A stretch of 64,000 nt of DNA from BJGN01 sp041159865. Its GTDB lineage: Bacteria; Bacteroidota; Bacteroidia; Chitinophagales; Saprospiraceae. The translations under genes and the position numbers were made by a program. Under the pieces are notes generated by a model, which was not told the DNA's origin, searched no databases, and was given only the letters and a program-made list of their open reading frames with translations. Positions 51,771 through 60,701 of this stretch are shown piece by piece. The DNA is taken from the NCBI GenBank assembly GCA_041159865.1, contig JBEAXK010000015.1:1-64000 (forward strand), written 5' to 3'. How positions within the stretch are numbered: the first letter of the stretch is position 1; every line of letters starts with the position of its first letter.

Positions 51771-53279
51771 ATGGCAAATATAGGTCACGTAAAACAGGTT
51801 ATCGGTCCAATCGTGGACGTTTCTTTCCCTAACGCAAGCTCGCTTCCTGAAATTTTTCACGCATTGGAAATTGAAAGACCTGGTGCTGAAACTTTAGTTT
51901 TAGAAGTACAACAACACCTTGGTGAAGATAGCGTTCGTGCCATTGCCATGGATTCAACGGACGGACTTACCAGAGGTGCAAAAGTAGTCGACAAAGGAGA
52001 AACAATCACTATGCCCGTTGGGATGCATATCCGCGGAAGATTGTTCAACGTTGTTGGGGAAGCTATTGACGGCATTGGTCCCGTAAATAAAGACCAAACC
52101 TATCCGATTCACAGAAAGCCACCTGCTTACGAAGATTTATCTACTGAAAAAGAGATTCTTTATACGGGTATCAAAGTCATCGACTTGATTGAACCATATA
52201 TGAAAGGAGGTAAAATTGGTTTATTCGGCGGTGCAGGGGTAGGAAAAACGGTACTTATACAGGAATTGATTAATAATATTGCGAAAGGTTACGATGGTAT
52301 TTCTGTTTTCGCAGGCGTTGGAGAACGGACAAGAGAAGGAAACGATTTGATGCGAGAGATGTTAGAAGCAGGAATTATCCGTTACGGTGAAAAATTCATG
52401 CATTCTATGGAAGAAGGTGGCTGGGATTTAAGTACCGTTGATATGAAAGCGTTGGAAGACTCGAAAGCTACTTTCGTTTTTGGACAAATGAATGAACCTC
52501 CTGGTGCACGTGCACGTGTTGCTCTTTCTGGATTGACTGTTGCAGAATATTACAGAGATGGTGATTTGACCGACCCGAATGGTGGAAAAGATATCCTTTT
52601 CTTCATTGATAATATCTTCCGTTTTACGCAGGCAGGTTCTGAGGTTTCAGCTCTTTTAGGCCGTATGCCTTCAGCGGTAGGTTACCAGCCAACCTTAGCT
52701 ACTGAGATGGGTTTAATGCAAGAACGTATTACTTCAACGCGCAGAGGTTCCATTACTTCTGTACAAGCTGTTTATGTTCCCGCAGATGACTTGACTGACC
52801 CTGCGCCGGCAACCACATTCGCTCACTTAGATGCCACCACCGTATTAAGTAGAAAAATCGCAGCCTTAGGAATTTATCCTGCTGTAGATCCTCTTGATTC
52901 TACTTCCAGAATATTAGATCCACTCATCGTTGGTGAGGTTCACTATAAATGCGCGCAGGATGTAAAAAATATTCTTCAGCGATATAATGAGTTACTTGAT
53001 ATCATCGCCATTTTAGGTATGGAGGAATTGTCTGACGAAGATAAAATGATTGTACATCGTGCACGCCGTGTTCAGCGTTTCTTATCTCAGCCTTTCCACG
53101 TAGCAGAACAATTTACAGGTATTCCTGGTGTATTGGTGCCTATCGAAGAAACGATTCGTGGTTTCAACATGATTATGAACGGAGATGTGGATGAATATCC
53201 TGAAGCTGCCTTTAACCTTAAAGGTTCGATAGATGAAGTAATCGAAACCGGAAAGAAAATGCTTGCTGAACTAGTTTAA
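51771..53279 (+). CDS. atpD: ATP synthase F1 subunit beta
   Basis: The 502-residue catalytic subunit of F1. Walker A GGAGVGKTVLIQEL near residue 155, GVGERTREGNDL with the catalytic Glu, ILFFIDNIFRFTQAGSEVSALLGRMPSAVGYQPTLA (Walker B and beta signature), and the C-terminal helical domain. atpC follows by 35 bp, but no other atp gene is in the window; separation of beta-epsilon from the rest is usual in Bacteroidota. Confidence 0.99.
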   Translation: MANIGHVKQVIGPIVDVSFPNASSLPEIFHALEIERPGAETLVLEVQQHLGEDSVRAIAMDSTDGLTRGAKVVDKGETITMPVGMHIRGRLFNVVGEAIDGIGPVNKDQTYPIHRKPPAYEDLSTEKEILYTGIKVIDLIEPYMKGGKIGLFGGAGVGKTVLIQELINNIAKGYDGISVFAGVGERTREGNDLMREMLEAGIIRYGEKFMHSMEEGGWDLSTVDMKALEDSKATFVFGQMNEPPGARARVALSGLTVAEYYRDGDLTDPNGGKDILFFIDNIFRFTQAGSEVSALLGRMPSAVGYQPTLATEMGLMQERITSTRRGSITSVQAVYVPADDLTDPAPATTFAHLDATTVLSRKIAALGIYPAVDPLDSTSRILDPLIVGEVHYKCAQDVKNILQRYNELLDIIAILGMEELSDEDKMIVHRARRVQRFLSQPFHVAEQFTGIPGVLVPIEETIRGFNMIMNGDVDEYPEAAFNLKGSIDEVIETGKKMLAELV

Positions 53280-53314
53280 TTTGTTTTAATTGTTCATTAA
53301 TCCGTCTCGCTATC

Positions 53315-53629
53315 ATGAAAATAACGGTGCTTACTCCTGAAAAGGAAATATTTCGTGGAAATGTTATCTCGACTAAACTTCCTGGTGTTGACGGTAAGTT
53401 TCAGATTCTAAATAATCATGCCCCTTTGGTAGCAGCTCTTGGTAATGGGTCTGTACAAATTGTTACTGGTGAGGGAGAATTTTCTTTCTGGAATGCCAAA
53501 GAAAATGTCCTTCAGGTAGCTAATGAAAAAGGAAAACAGATACATTTTAATATAACAACTGGATTTGTGGAGGTACTAAATAATGAAATATCATTATTAG
53601 TTCAGGGTTACACCAGCCAGGATAATTAA
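53315..53629 (+). CDS. atpC: ATP synthase F1 subunit epsilon (short form)
   Basis: At 104 residues it contains the N-terminal beta-sandwich (MKITVLTPEKEIFRGNVISTKLPGVDGKFQILNNHAPLVAALGNGSVQI) and ends soon after, with no room for the two C-terminal helices that in E. coli epsilon (about 139 residues) inhibit ATP hydrolysis. So this form probably cannot inhibit that way. Located immediately after atpD, as expected. Confidence 0.95.
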   Translation: MKITVLTPEKEIFRGNVISTKLPGVDGKFQILNNHAPLVAALGNGSVQIVTGEGEFSFWNAKENVLQVANEKGKQIHFNITTGFVEVLNNEISLLVQGYTSQDN

Positions 53630-53633
53630 TAAA

Positions 53634-54770
53634 TTATTCTACCCAGTTAATCTTTTTAACAGTGTGACCTTTCTTTCCCGAAATCAATAAAATATAATAC
53701 CCTGTCCTCATCATTGGACAGGGTATTTTTATGAGAGGTGTTAAAACTTCAATTTTCCCTCTTTGCATTCTTGTTCCGTTCAAATCAAATAAAGACCATT
53801 CCTCAAATTGCCCTGCTTGATTCCCTAAAAAAAGGGTAATGGCCGTTTTATCTTCCATCGTTATCAACATAGACCCGTTTTCACAACTTACGGGTAATAT
53901 TTTTGAAAAAGCTATTCTTCCATCAAAATCTATTTGTTTTAAGCGATAATAAATAAGTCCTCTTCTTTCCACATTATCTACCCAAAAATATTGCTTTCTC
54001 GTTTGGCTTTCTCCATTTCCCAAAACAAAATGAAGGTCTTTGAAGATCAAATCGGAAAATGCCTGTTGTATCCAAAAACCATGATTTTTATTTTCCGAAT
54101 AGGTTTCCCATTCCAGAACAGGAAAATTTTGCCCCTTACAATTTCCGGAAAAATTTCCTAATGTGACCGGTAAAGCCACTTCCGTTGTCCCGCTAATCGA
54201 TACATTATCAATACGCATGGTAGCAGCCATAGCAGCACTATTTTGTCTGTACAAATAAATTCTAATCTCCATAGGTCCTCCACTTGTACCTGAAATATTA
54301 CAAGTACCACTAAAGTTATTACACCCTGTGATGGGAACAATGCCCGAACTGATAAACGTTTCTACGCCCCACCTGAAAACCGAAACATAAAAATCGCTGG
54401 GTGCACTGGAAGATGACCTGGAAAGCATGAAATTAATGCCTGTAATATTGGCGCGAAATCCTTCTGATGCATTGACCATAAAGGACATATAATAACCTGT
54501 ATTTCTCGTTGATGTAGTAGGCCAGAAATTAGTTGCCCATGTCTCAGGGCTGGCACAAGTGGTTGGGCTTCCATTGTTTTGAGCTCCACTCAATCTCCCT
54601 TCTCCACCCGATATTCCTTCTCCAATCGAAGAAGGCAAAATGGGAATACTTGGAATAGCACCCGTTACATTTTCAAAATTCCAGGCTGCAAGCTGGCTCT
54701 GTAACGTTATTACCTGCAGATTTAAACATAAATGGAGGATAAAACCAAAGAAATAAGAATTGCGTATCAT
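53634..54770 (-). CDS. Secreted protein with T9SS sorting domain
   Basis: The 378-residue protein has a hydrophobic N-terminus (FFGFILHLCLNLQVITLQSQ), then a beta-rich domain starting AAWNFENVTGAIPS, with MRIDNVSISGTT near residue 190, a pattern of Bacteroidota extracellular proteins often tied to PEP-CTERM-like or LTD-like modules. NHGFWIQQAFSD...YRLKQIDFDGRIAFSKILPV and TGYYILLISGKKGHTVKKI close it, the type A T9SS signal. No enzymatic motif is seen; it is probably a surface or matrix protein. Convergent with atpC, 4 bp away. Confidence 0.85.
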   Translation of the reverse strand: MIRNSYFFGFILHLCLNLQVITLQSQLAAWNFENVTGAIPSIPILPSSIGEGISGGEGRLSGAQNNGSPTTCASPETWATNFWPTTSTRNTGYYMSFMVNASEGFRANITGINFMLSRSSSSAPSDFYVSVFRWGVETFISSGIVPITGCNNFSGTCNISGTSGGPMEIRIYLYRQNSAAMAATMRIDNVSISGTTEVALPVTLGNFSGNCKGQNFPVLEWETYSENKNHGFWIQQAFSDLIFKDLHFVLGNGESQTRKQYFWVDNVERRGLIYYRLKQIDFDGRIAFSKILPVSCENGSMLITMEDKTAITLFLGNQAGQFEEWSLFDLNGTRMQRGKIEVLTPLIKIPCPMMRTGYYILLISGKKGHTVKKINWVE

Positions 54771-55159
54771 GCTTGCAAATTATAAGGATGATAGCTTAAT
54801 GGCCTAATTGTAAATTGCTTAATTCTAAAATTAATTTGTCCCTCAATATTTACCATTTTTTGTTTTATAAAATAGTATTTTTCAATATTAATCCATTTAT
54901 TTTCGAAACTGTTTAACCATCGAGCTGCCATTTGCCTTAATCTTTCTTCCATTAAAAAAAGAGGCAATAAGTTATCAGGTGAAATAAGTCCGCCTTCCGT
55001 ATGTGCATATTTAGTGGCCAGGAACATTACATCCCTTCTTAAATCCCAACTTAAATGGATCGTGCCAACGGCGATGGGAAACTGCTCGGTTTCCGAAAAA
55101 ACAATTTCCAAAAGATCCATTATTTCTTCCCAAAGATTATCAACACAACGTGGTTCCAT
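54767..55159 (-). CDS. Hypothetical protein
   Basis: The 130-residue protein is not recognised. It has no signal peptide or membrane segment, a mixed charged composition, and an amphipathic C-terminal half ending IRPLSYHPYNLQA. It overlaps the T9SS protein gene by four bases (ATGA), so it is translated with it. The Cys at residue 5 and the WEEIMDLLEIVFSE helix are the only features of note. An upstream alternative start is not obvious. Confidence 0.5.
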   Translation of the reverse strand: MEPRCVDNLWEEIMDLLEIVFSETEQFPIAVGTIHLSWDLRRDVMFLATKYAHTEGGLISPDNLLPLFLMEERLRQMAARWLNSFENKWINIEKYYFIKQKMVNIEGQINFRIKQFTIRPLSYHPYNLQA

Positions 55160-55280
55160 TCCAATTTTTGGGCAATATCACCTCATTTGAGGAGATTCGA
55201 TAGGACAGAAACTGCTGATTTCCGTGCAGCTAAGAAGTATAAAAAAACGGGTATAAACTTTTTATTTATATGATTTTCAA

Positions 55281-56258
55281 TTATTTACGTTTAATTTTTT
55301 TAACTAAATACTGATAAATAATATACCAAACAGCAAATTTACCACCTACAAGCATCTGCAAAGGCACCTGCGTGGCGCCTGTGGCTTCATATTTTTTTGA
55401 AACGGAAGGAATCATGCTACCTTCAAGATCAAACGTTTTTACTTTTCCCTGAAGGGCCATTATGTTTTGCCAGATCAACCAGATCATAGTTCCCCGGTGC
55501 CTATATTTCTTTTCAGAAATCTGAATTAAAAGCCAGGCGGTATTTTTATCCATGACTGTCCAGCTTCTCCCGTGAATTCTTCCTGATTCATCGCATGCCT
55601 CAATCAATAAATCATTTCCCCCTAACTTTCGAAGGCTATGCTGTATATTTTCAAAAGTCGCCAAATCCCATTTAAATGAAATATTTTTACTGGCGAGAAA
55701 AGACTGCTGACTTTTTAAAAATGCCTCCTTATGCTGATCATTAATTTCTGACAGATGTAAAATATGTTCAGCTGCTTTCAAATCGTTCTCCACGTCGTGC
55801 GAGAAATGAGCACGCATTTCCTGTAAACTGTCGAGGTTCTTAAACTGACGGGTAAAATGGGTAAATTGAAAATATCCTGATTCCTTCCATACCTGGGTAT
55901 TCTGAAAATTTGGAGGCCATCTAAAAATAATTAGATCTGCCTCATTTTGTATTATTTTGGACAGTTCTGTGAATATTCTTCTTTCTCTAATCGCTTTTGT
56001 TCCTTCTTTTTCATTTTTAATTGGCAAAAGCCATGGCCCGTTCCAGGGAGTAAATGGAATAGGCAGCAATAGATTTAGGCCTAGTTTTCGGGTCAACTTA
56101 AAAGGCCATACAGCAACTATCTCCCCGTTATGATCCACAATAACAGCGGGAGTCCAGTCATTTTCTCCACAATTTGCATCCCACCAGCCAGCCTGGTAAA
56201 AAAGAGGTAAACTAAGAGACTGCCTGATGTATTCAAACCTGTCTTTGATTATTTTCAT
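55281..56258 (-). CDS. GNAT/FemAB-like acyltransferase
   Basis: About 325 residues from the Met at 56258. It shows the two-lobed GNAT arrangement of FemAB/BioF2-like transferases: PLFYQAGWWDANCGENDW and VAVWPFKLTRKLGLNLLLPIPFTPWNGPWL near the N-terminus, HFSHDVENDLKAAEHILHLSE in the middle, IHGRSWTVMDKNTAWLLIQISEKKYRHRGTMIWLIWQNIMAL and FDLEGSMIPSVSKKYEATGATQVPL at the end, close to the LLEGSM-type C-terminal motif of polysaccharide-linked acetyltransferases. The donor and acceptor are unknown. Divergent from asnB; a place in glycan synthesis is inferred from position. Confidence 0.8.
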   Translation of the reverse strand: MKIIKDRFEYIRQSLSLPLFYQAGWWDANCGENDWTPAVIVDHNGEIVAVWPFKLTRKLGLNLLLPIPFTPWNGPWLLPIKNEKEGTKAIRERRIFTELSKIIQNEADLIIFRWPPNFQNTQVWKESGYFQFTHFTRQFKNLDSLQEMRAHFSHDVENDLKAAEHILHLSEINDQHKEAFLKSQQSFLASKNISFKWDLATFENIQHSLRKLGGNDLLIEACDESGRIHGRSWTVMDKNTAWLLIQISEKKYRHRGTMIWLIWQNIMALQGKVKTFDLEGSMIPSVSKKYEATGATQVPLQMLVGGKFAVWYIIYQYLVKKIKRK

Positions 56259-56356
56259 AAGGACAAAATACACTATAAAACGTAAAAATACAGGATAATC
56301 TGAAATTTGACTTTCATTTTCTATTGCCGCATCTTTCGATTTTAAATAAAGAAAGT

Positions 56357-58111
56357 ATGTGCGGTATTACAGGACTCTTTCAGCTAAACGGTCAACCTGT
56401 CGATTCATCTCTTTTGAAAGGTATGCATAAAGCCGTCAAACACAGAGGTCGCGATAGTCAAGGCATTTTTATTGACCATGATTTAGGAATATCTAATCAC
56501 AGACTTCGTATTATCGGAAAGGAAAATGAGGGAGTTCAACCTCTACATTATGAGGGAAGATATCATTTTGTGTTTAACGGCACCTTATTCAATTATAAAA
56601 TACTGGCCGAAAAACTAGAGTCAGCAAATGTCTCAGTAAATCATTTCTCAGACACTGAAATTGCTTTTAGCTGGCTCATACATTTTGGTCTTAGTCAAAT
56701 AGATTCCTGGGATGGCATGTTTTCTTTCATTTTTTATGATGCAAAAATAAAAACCATTTGGATTAGGCGAGATCCATTAGGTATAAAACCCTTATACTAC
56801 GCCTATTTAAACGGGTATCTTGCTTTTTCCTCGGAAACAAAATCTTTTTTTCATTTTACTGACTGGACCTTCGAAGTGGACAATGAAAAAATAAATCATT
56901 TTCTTGCCACTGGTGAAAGAGAGATAAAGGGGGATCCGTTTTGGAAAAAGGCTAAAGCAGTACCCATTGGCTGCACTTTTATAATAAGTTATTCAAGTAA
57001 CCGTCATTTTCATTTGACATTAGAAGCAGACAAAATGGTGAAATCTGACCTGATTGATTTACCTCCGGAGCCTTTATCTTTTAAGGAAGCAACTATCCTG
57101 GGAAGATCACTTTTCGAAAATGCCTTAAATACCCATATTATAGGAAATGGGCCTGTTGGCCTTTCCTTATCGGGAGGTCTGGATAGCGCCCTGATACTTT
57201 CCTTTTTGAAATATCTACATCCACAGAAAATATATGGTGTCATTTCGTATTCAGAAATAGAAAACAAGGAAATAAATGTCTTGAAAAATCATTTTACGGC
57301 TGATTATTACTCCCTTCCTGTTCCCTCATGGGAAGAATTTCAACAAACGCATGACCAGATTATTACTTTAAGCGAAGGACCTTTACCAGGTCCCAATGTG
57401 GTTTATCATTTCAATATTTATGCTTTTGCTCAAAGTAAAGGGATAAAAATCATGCTTTCTGGTCAAGGTTCCGATGAGCTTTTTATGGGATACCCTGGAT
57501 TCGTAAAATCCTACTGGGCGGAACTTTACAAAGGCAAAAAATATAAAAAATTAATTTCTGAAGTTTTATGGACCTCTTTTTTACGCAAAGATTTGTACCC
57601 ATATGGCTTGCATTATTTGAAATGCTGGAAAAAAGAACCACCTTCATCAGCATTAGTTCTGTTATATCTAAACAAGGATAATGCCTTGTTCAACAGCAAT
57701 CTACCCTATTTACTCCATGCAGAGGACCGGCATAGTCTGGCAAATCATGTAGAAGCCAGAGTTCCTTTTTTAGATCATCAATTTCAGGCATTTGCCAGGC
57801 GTTTACCCACCAGTTATGCTATACATCAAGGAAAACAAAAATGGATATTACGAGCGATTGGAGAAGATTTATTGCCAGAAAGTATCCAGTACCATTACTC
57901 AAAAAAAGGATTTCCAGCTAAAATGCCAGAACCAAATCAGCGTGAAAAAATGGCCTTTTTGTCCGATTTAAATGAATTTATCTCACAGAATAGCCATTTC
58001 TTCCTTCCAACCCGCAATCCTTCTCAGCTTTTCCTTCATTATCCAGCTTTGGCATGGAGAATATATTCAATTCAAAAGTGGCTAAAAATTTATAACATTC
58101 AGGCTACCTGA
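56357..58111 (+). CDS. asnB: Asparagine synthase (glutamine-hydrolysing)
   Basis: About 584 residues starting at MCGITGLFQ so that Cys2 becomes the N-terminal nucleophile of the glutaminase domain; the ATG at 56324 would block this and is rejected. HRGRDSQGIF and NHRLRIIG are glutaminase motifs. The synthetase domain has the PP-loop LSLSGGLDSALILSF near residue 270, MLSGQGSDELFMGYPG and VEARVPFLDHQF. In glycan clusters such enzymes often amidate sugars instead of making asparagine; position next to FkbM and glycosyltransferases suggests that, without proof. Confidence 0.93.
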   Translation: MCGITGLFQLNGQPVDSSLLKGMHKAVKHRGRDSQGIFIDHDLGISNHRLRIIGKENEGVQPLHYEGRYHFVFNGTLFNYKILAEKLESANVSVNHFSDTEIAFSWLIHFGLSQIDSWDGMFSFIFYDAKIKTIWIRRDPLGIKPLYYAYLNGYLAFSSETKSFFHFTDWTFEVDNEKINHFLATGEREIKGDPFWKKAKAVPIGCTFIISYSSNRHFHLTLEADKMVKSDLIDLPPEPLSFKEATILGRSLFENALNTHIIGNGPVGLSLSGGLDSALILSFLKYLHPQKIYGVISYSEIENKEINVLKNHFTADYYSLPVPSWEEFQQTHDQIITLSEGPLPGPNVVYHFNIYAFAQSKGIKIMLSGQGSDELFMGYPGFVKSYWAELYKGKKYKKLISEVLWTSFLRKDLYPYGLHYLKCWKKEPPSSALVLLYLNKDNALFNSNLPYLLHAEDRHSLANHVEARVPFLDHQFQAFARRLPTSYAIHQGKQKWILRAIGEDLLPESIQYHYSKKGFPAKMPEPNQREKMAFLSDLNEFISQNSHFFLPTRNPSQLFLHYPALAWRIYSIQKWLKIYNIQAT

Positions 58112-58125
58112 ATTAAAGAAAAACA

Positions 58126-58911
58126 GTGCTTTTAAAACAAAAAACGGTTTCATTTCTGCGAAATATAATTCCCGAAAAATTAAGGTATCACCCCATAATA
58201 GACTGGTTACACCTAAAGGTTCATCTGCGTTTAAACAGACATTTGAAAAGGGAAGAACAAGTTTTTAAGCAAGCGTGGAAATATTACAGTGACGAACCAC
58301 CTTGCCTTGTCTATGATATTGGAGCAAATGAAGGCTTTACCACCCAATATTTTCTCAACATGAAGGCAAAGCGGATTATTGCTATAGAACCGGATTCAGA
58401 CGCATTTAAGATTCTTCGTTTTCGGTTTGCAAGAAACAAAAAAGTAGCGCTCATTCAGGTGGCTTTAGGGGATAAAACAGGTTCATTTCCCTTTTACCAG
58501 ATTAGCCCCCATTCTGGTTACAACACCTTTGTGCATAACTGGTACCATCAACATGCATTGACTGATTCTAAAATTCTGAAGGCAAATATGGTGCACATTA
58601 TGGACATTTTTAAACAACATGGTCTTCCTGATTTAATTAAAGTTGACGTTGAAGGGATGGAATGGGAGATAATAAAATCTATAGATCAGGATATACCCTT
58701 AATTTGTTTCGAGGCAAACCTCCCTTTATTTGCTTCAAATACTCTATTCATTTTGCAGCATTTAAAAGCATTATTACCCCATCATTTGCTATTTTGCTCT
58801 TCAAACAATGTATTGAGCCCCTCTATTTCCGTAGCTGCAGCCATGCAAATAGTTAAAAACCCATTTCCAAAATGCGTCGATTTTTTCTTTGTCAGGCCAA
58901 GACAGGGCTAG
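58126..58911 (+). CDS. FkbM family methyltransferase (GTG start)
   Basis: The 261-residue SAM-dependent methyltransferase has motif I VYDIGANEGFTTQYFL (about 63-78), acidic IIAIEPDSDAFKILRFRFARN, VALGDKTGSFPFYQ and DLIKVDVEGMEWEIIKSI near 165-180, all typical of FkbM. It starts at GTG, 14 bp after asnB, and should be co-transcribed. FkbM enzymes O-methylate sugars or lipids in surface glycans; the substrate is unknown. Confidence 0.92.
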   Translation: MLLKQKTVSFLRNIIPEKLRYHPIIDWLHLKVHLRLNRHLKREEQVFKQAWKYYSDEPPCLVYDIGANEGFTTQYFLNMKAKRIIAIEPDSDAFKILRFRFARNKKVALIQVALGDKTGSFPFYQISPHSGYNTFVHNWYHQHALTDSKILKANMVHIMDIFKQHGLPDLIKVDVEGMEWEIIKSIDQDIPLICFEANLPLFASNTLFILQHLKALLPHHLLFCSSNNVLSPSISVAAAMQIVKNPFPKCVDFFFVRPRQG

Positions 58912-58974
58912 GCAGTTTACCCGGCAGTTACAAATCAACCTGTTTAAAAAACTTATTACACAAAAATTGAAAAC

Positions 58975-60493
58975 ATGAGCTTATTAGTCAATATAGAAGA
59001 ATTATTATCGGGTGCCATTATCGAGGGTTCTCGTATGGAATTGAAAGAAGGTTGGAATCCAAAATCAATTATGCGAACCATTTGTGCTTTTGCCAACGAT
59101 TTTGAAAATGAAGGAAGTGGTTATATTATTGTAGGTGTAGCAGAAGAAAACGGGAAACCCATTCGACCTGTAAAAGGATTTAATCCCGATGATTTTGAGG
59201 CAATACAAAAAGAAATGATTGGCTATTGTAATCTTATCCAACCTACCTATTTCCCCAATCTTTCGTTAGAAGAAATTGATGGGAGGCACATTCTTGCAAT
59301 TTGGGTTTCGGCAGGAACCAATCGTCCTTATAAAGTACCTGAAGATGTTTTATCTAAACATAAAATCTACCATTACCGCATTCGACAATATTCAAGCACC
59401 ATCATTCCAAATGCCGAACAAGAAGCAGAATTAGTACAACTAACAGCAAAAATTCCTTATGATGATAGAGTAAATCAGCTTGCAAAAGTAAATGATTTGA
59501 GCTTTGCTTTGATGCGAGAGCACCTGGAAAAAACTAAAAGTAAACTTTTTAATGAAAGCGCCCGAATGAGTGTGGAAGAATTAGCACAACAAATGAATTT
59601 GTGCCAAGGTAAGAATGAACACCTGTTTCCTAAAAATGTAGGACTATTAATGTTTAGCTCAGAACCTCAAAAATATTTTAAAGGAGCACAAATTGATTTA
59701 GTTGAATTTCAAGATGGAATTGCAGGTAAATTTTTTACAGAAAAAATTTTTAAAGGTGCTATTGAGCAGCAATTGGTTGATGTTTTGTCCTACATAAAAA
59801 TGAATATCATCAAAGAAAAAGTTACTAAATACCAAGATAGAGCTGAATCTGACCGAGTTTTCAATTACCCTTTTGAAGCTATTGAAGAAGCATTAGCAAA
59901 TGCTATTTACCACAGAAACTATGAACTATTGGACCCTATAGAAGTTAGAATTCTACCTTTGGCCCTAGAAATAATCAGTTTCAATGGCGTTGACCCTTCT
60001 TTAAAGCAATCAGATTTTGATAAAGGAATAGTTCGTGCCAGAAGATACCGAAACAGACGAATTGGAGAGTTTCTGAAGGATTTTAAAACTAACCGAAGGA
60101 AAAGGCACAGGTATTCCAACTATTTTAAAAGTATTAGCAGAAAATGGCTCTCCAATACCACTTTTTGATGCTAATGAACCAGAACGTACCTATTTCATTA
60201 GTGAATTCCATATTCACGAAGCGTTCATATTAGAAAAAAAAGTACCGAGTGACCAAGTAAGTGACCAAGTAAGTGACCAAATAAAAAGAGTTTTAAAGTA
60301 TTGTAAAACACCAAAGTCAAGATTGGAAGTACTTTCTATTATGGGTATATCAAACCATTTTTATAACTTCAAAAGACATATTTTACCATTAATAGAACAA
60401 AACTTGATAGAATATACACAAAAAGAAAATTCTAAAGATCGGAATCAAAAATACGTTACTACTCAAAAAGGAAATTTGCGATTAAACGACTAA
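58975..60493 (+). pseudogene. AlbA_2/HATPase regulator-type ATP-binding protein, broken by one frameshift
   Basis: The frame from 58975 reads an AlbA_2 (Schlafen-type) domain (IEGSRMELKEGW, CAFANDFENEGSGYIIVGVAE, PYKVP) and a GHKL ATPase-like domain with the N-box EAIEEALANAIYHRNY and RRYRNRRIGEFLK. At 60085-60088 a run of A shifts the frame: the ORF then ends at 60168 in nonsense, whereas the other frame reads LTEGKGTGIPTILKVLAENG, the expected continuation, through SDQVSDQVSDQI and a winged-helix end to TAA at 60491-60493. Deleting one A restores about 505 codons. It is either a real pseudogene or a sequencing error. Such proteins are accessory transcriptional regulators or defence-linked. 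Confidence 0.88.
60248..60283 (+). repeat. Three tandem 12-bp repeats (agtgaccaagta) in the ATPase gene
   Basis: Three copies of AGTGACCAAGTA, the last with one change, encode S-D-Q-V units. Similar SDQV/TPQV runs are found in the hinge of many AlbA_2-type proteins and probably expand or shrink by slippage. Confidence 0.85.
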
Positions 60494-60655
60494 GAATGGA
60501 AGAAGGTAAATAGCAGTTAGTAATTTTATTTCGGGACTACCTTTAATCTCTTTTTCAACATGATACGAAATTTCAAAATTTCTATTAATTATACTTAAGA
60601 TTTTTTGCACTTCTGTATTCCCCGTTCTGAGAGAACCCTTTACAGATATCCCTTA
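60482..60655 (-). pseudogene. Possible gene remnant without start codon
   Basis: An open stretch of about 55 codons on the minus strand, bounded by stops, reads ...KGSLRTGNTEVQKILSII... and ends ...LLTAIYLLPFLVV. There is no ATG. The composition is protein-like and it lies just downstream of the three glycosyltransferase genes, so it may be the 3' end of a further gene cut away when the adjacent plus-strand ATPase gene arrived. Chance cannot be excluded. Confidence 0.3.
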
Positions 60656-60701
60656 AAAAACTTGTTTTTCTCTAAATGACATAAAATTACCAAAAGTAAA
60701 T

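Noticed and set aside
60248..60283. Short regular repeats considered as a CRISPR array
   Set aside because: The units are 12 bp, directly adjacent with no spacers, and lie in frame inside a coding region.
58975..60493. AlbA_2/ATPase gene considered as part of an antiphage island
   Set aside because: It is alone and frameshifted; no nuclease, reverse transcriptase, restriction or toxin gene lies beside it.
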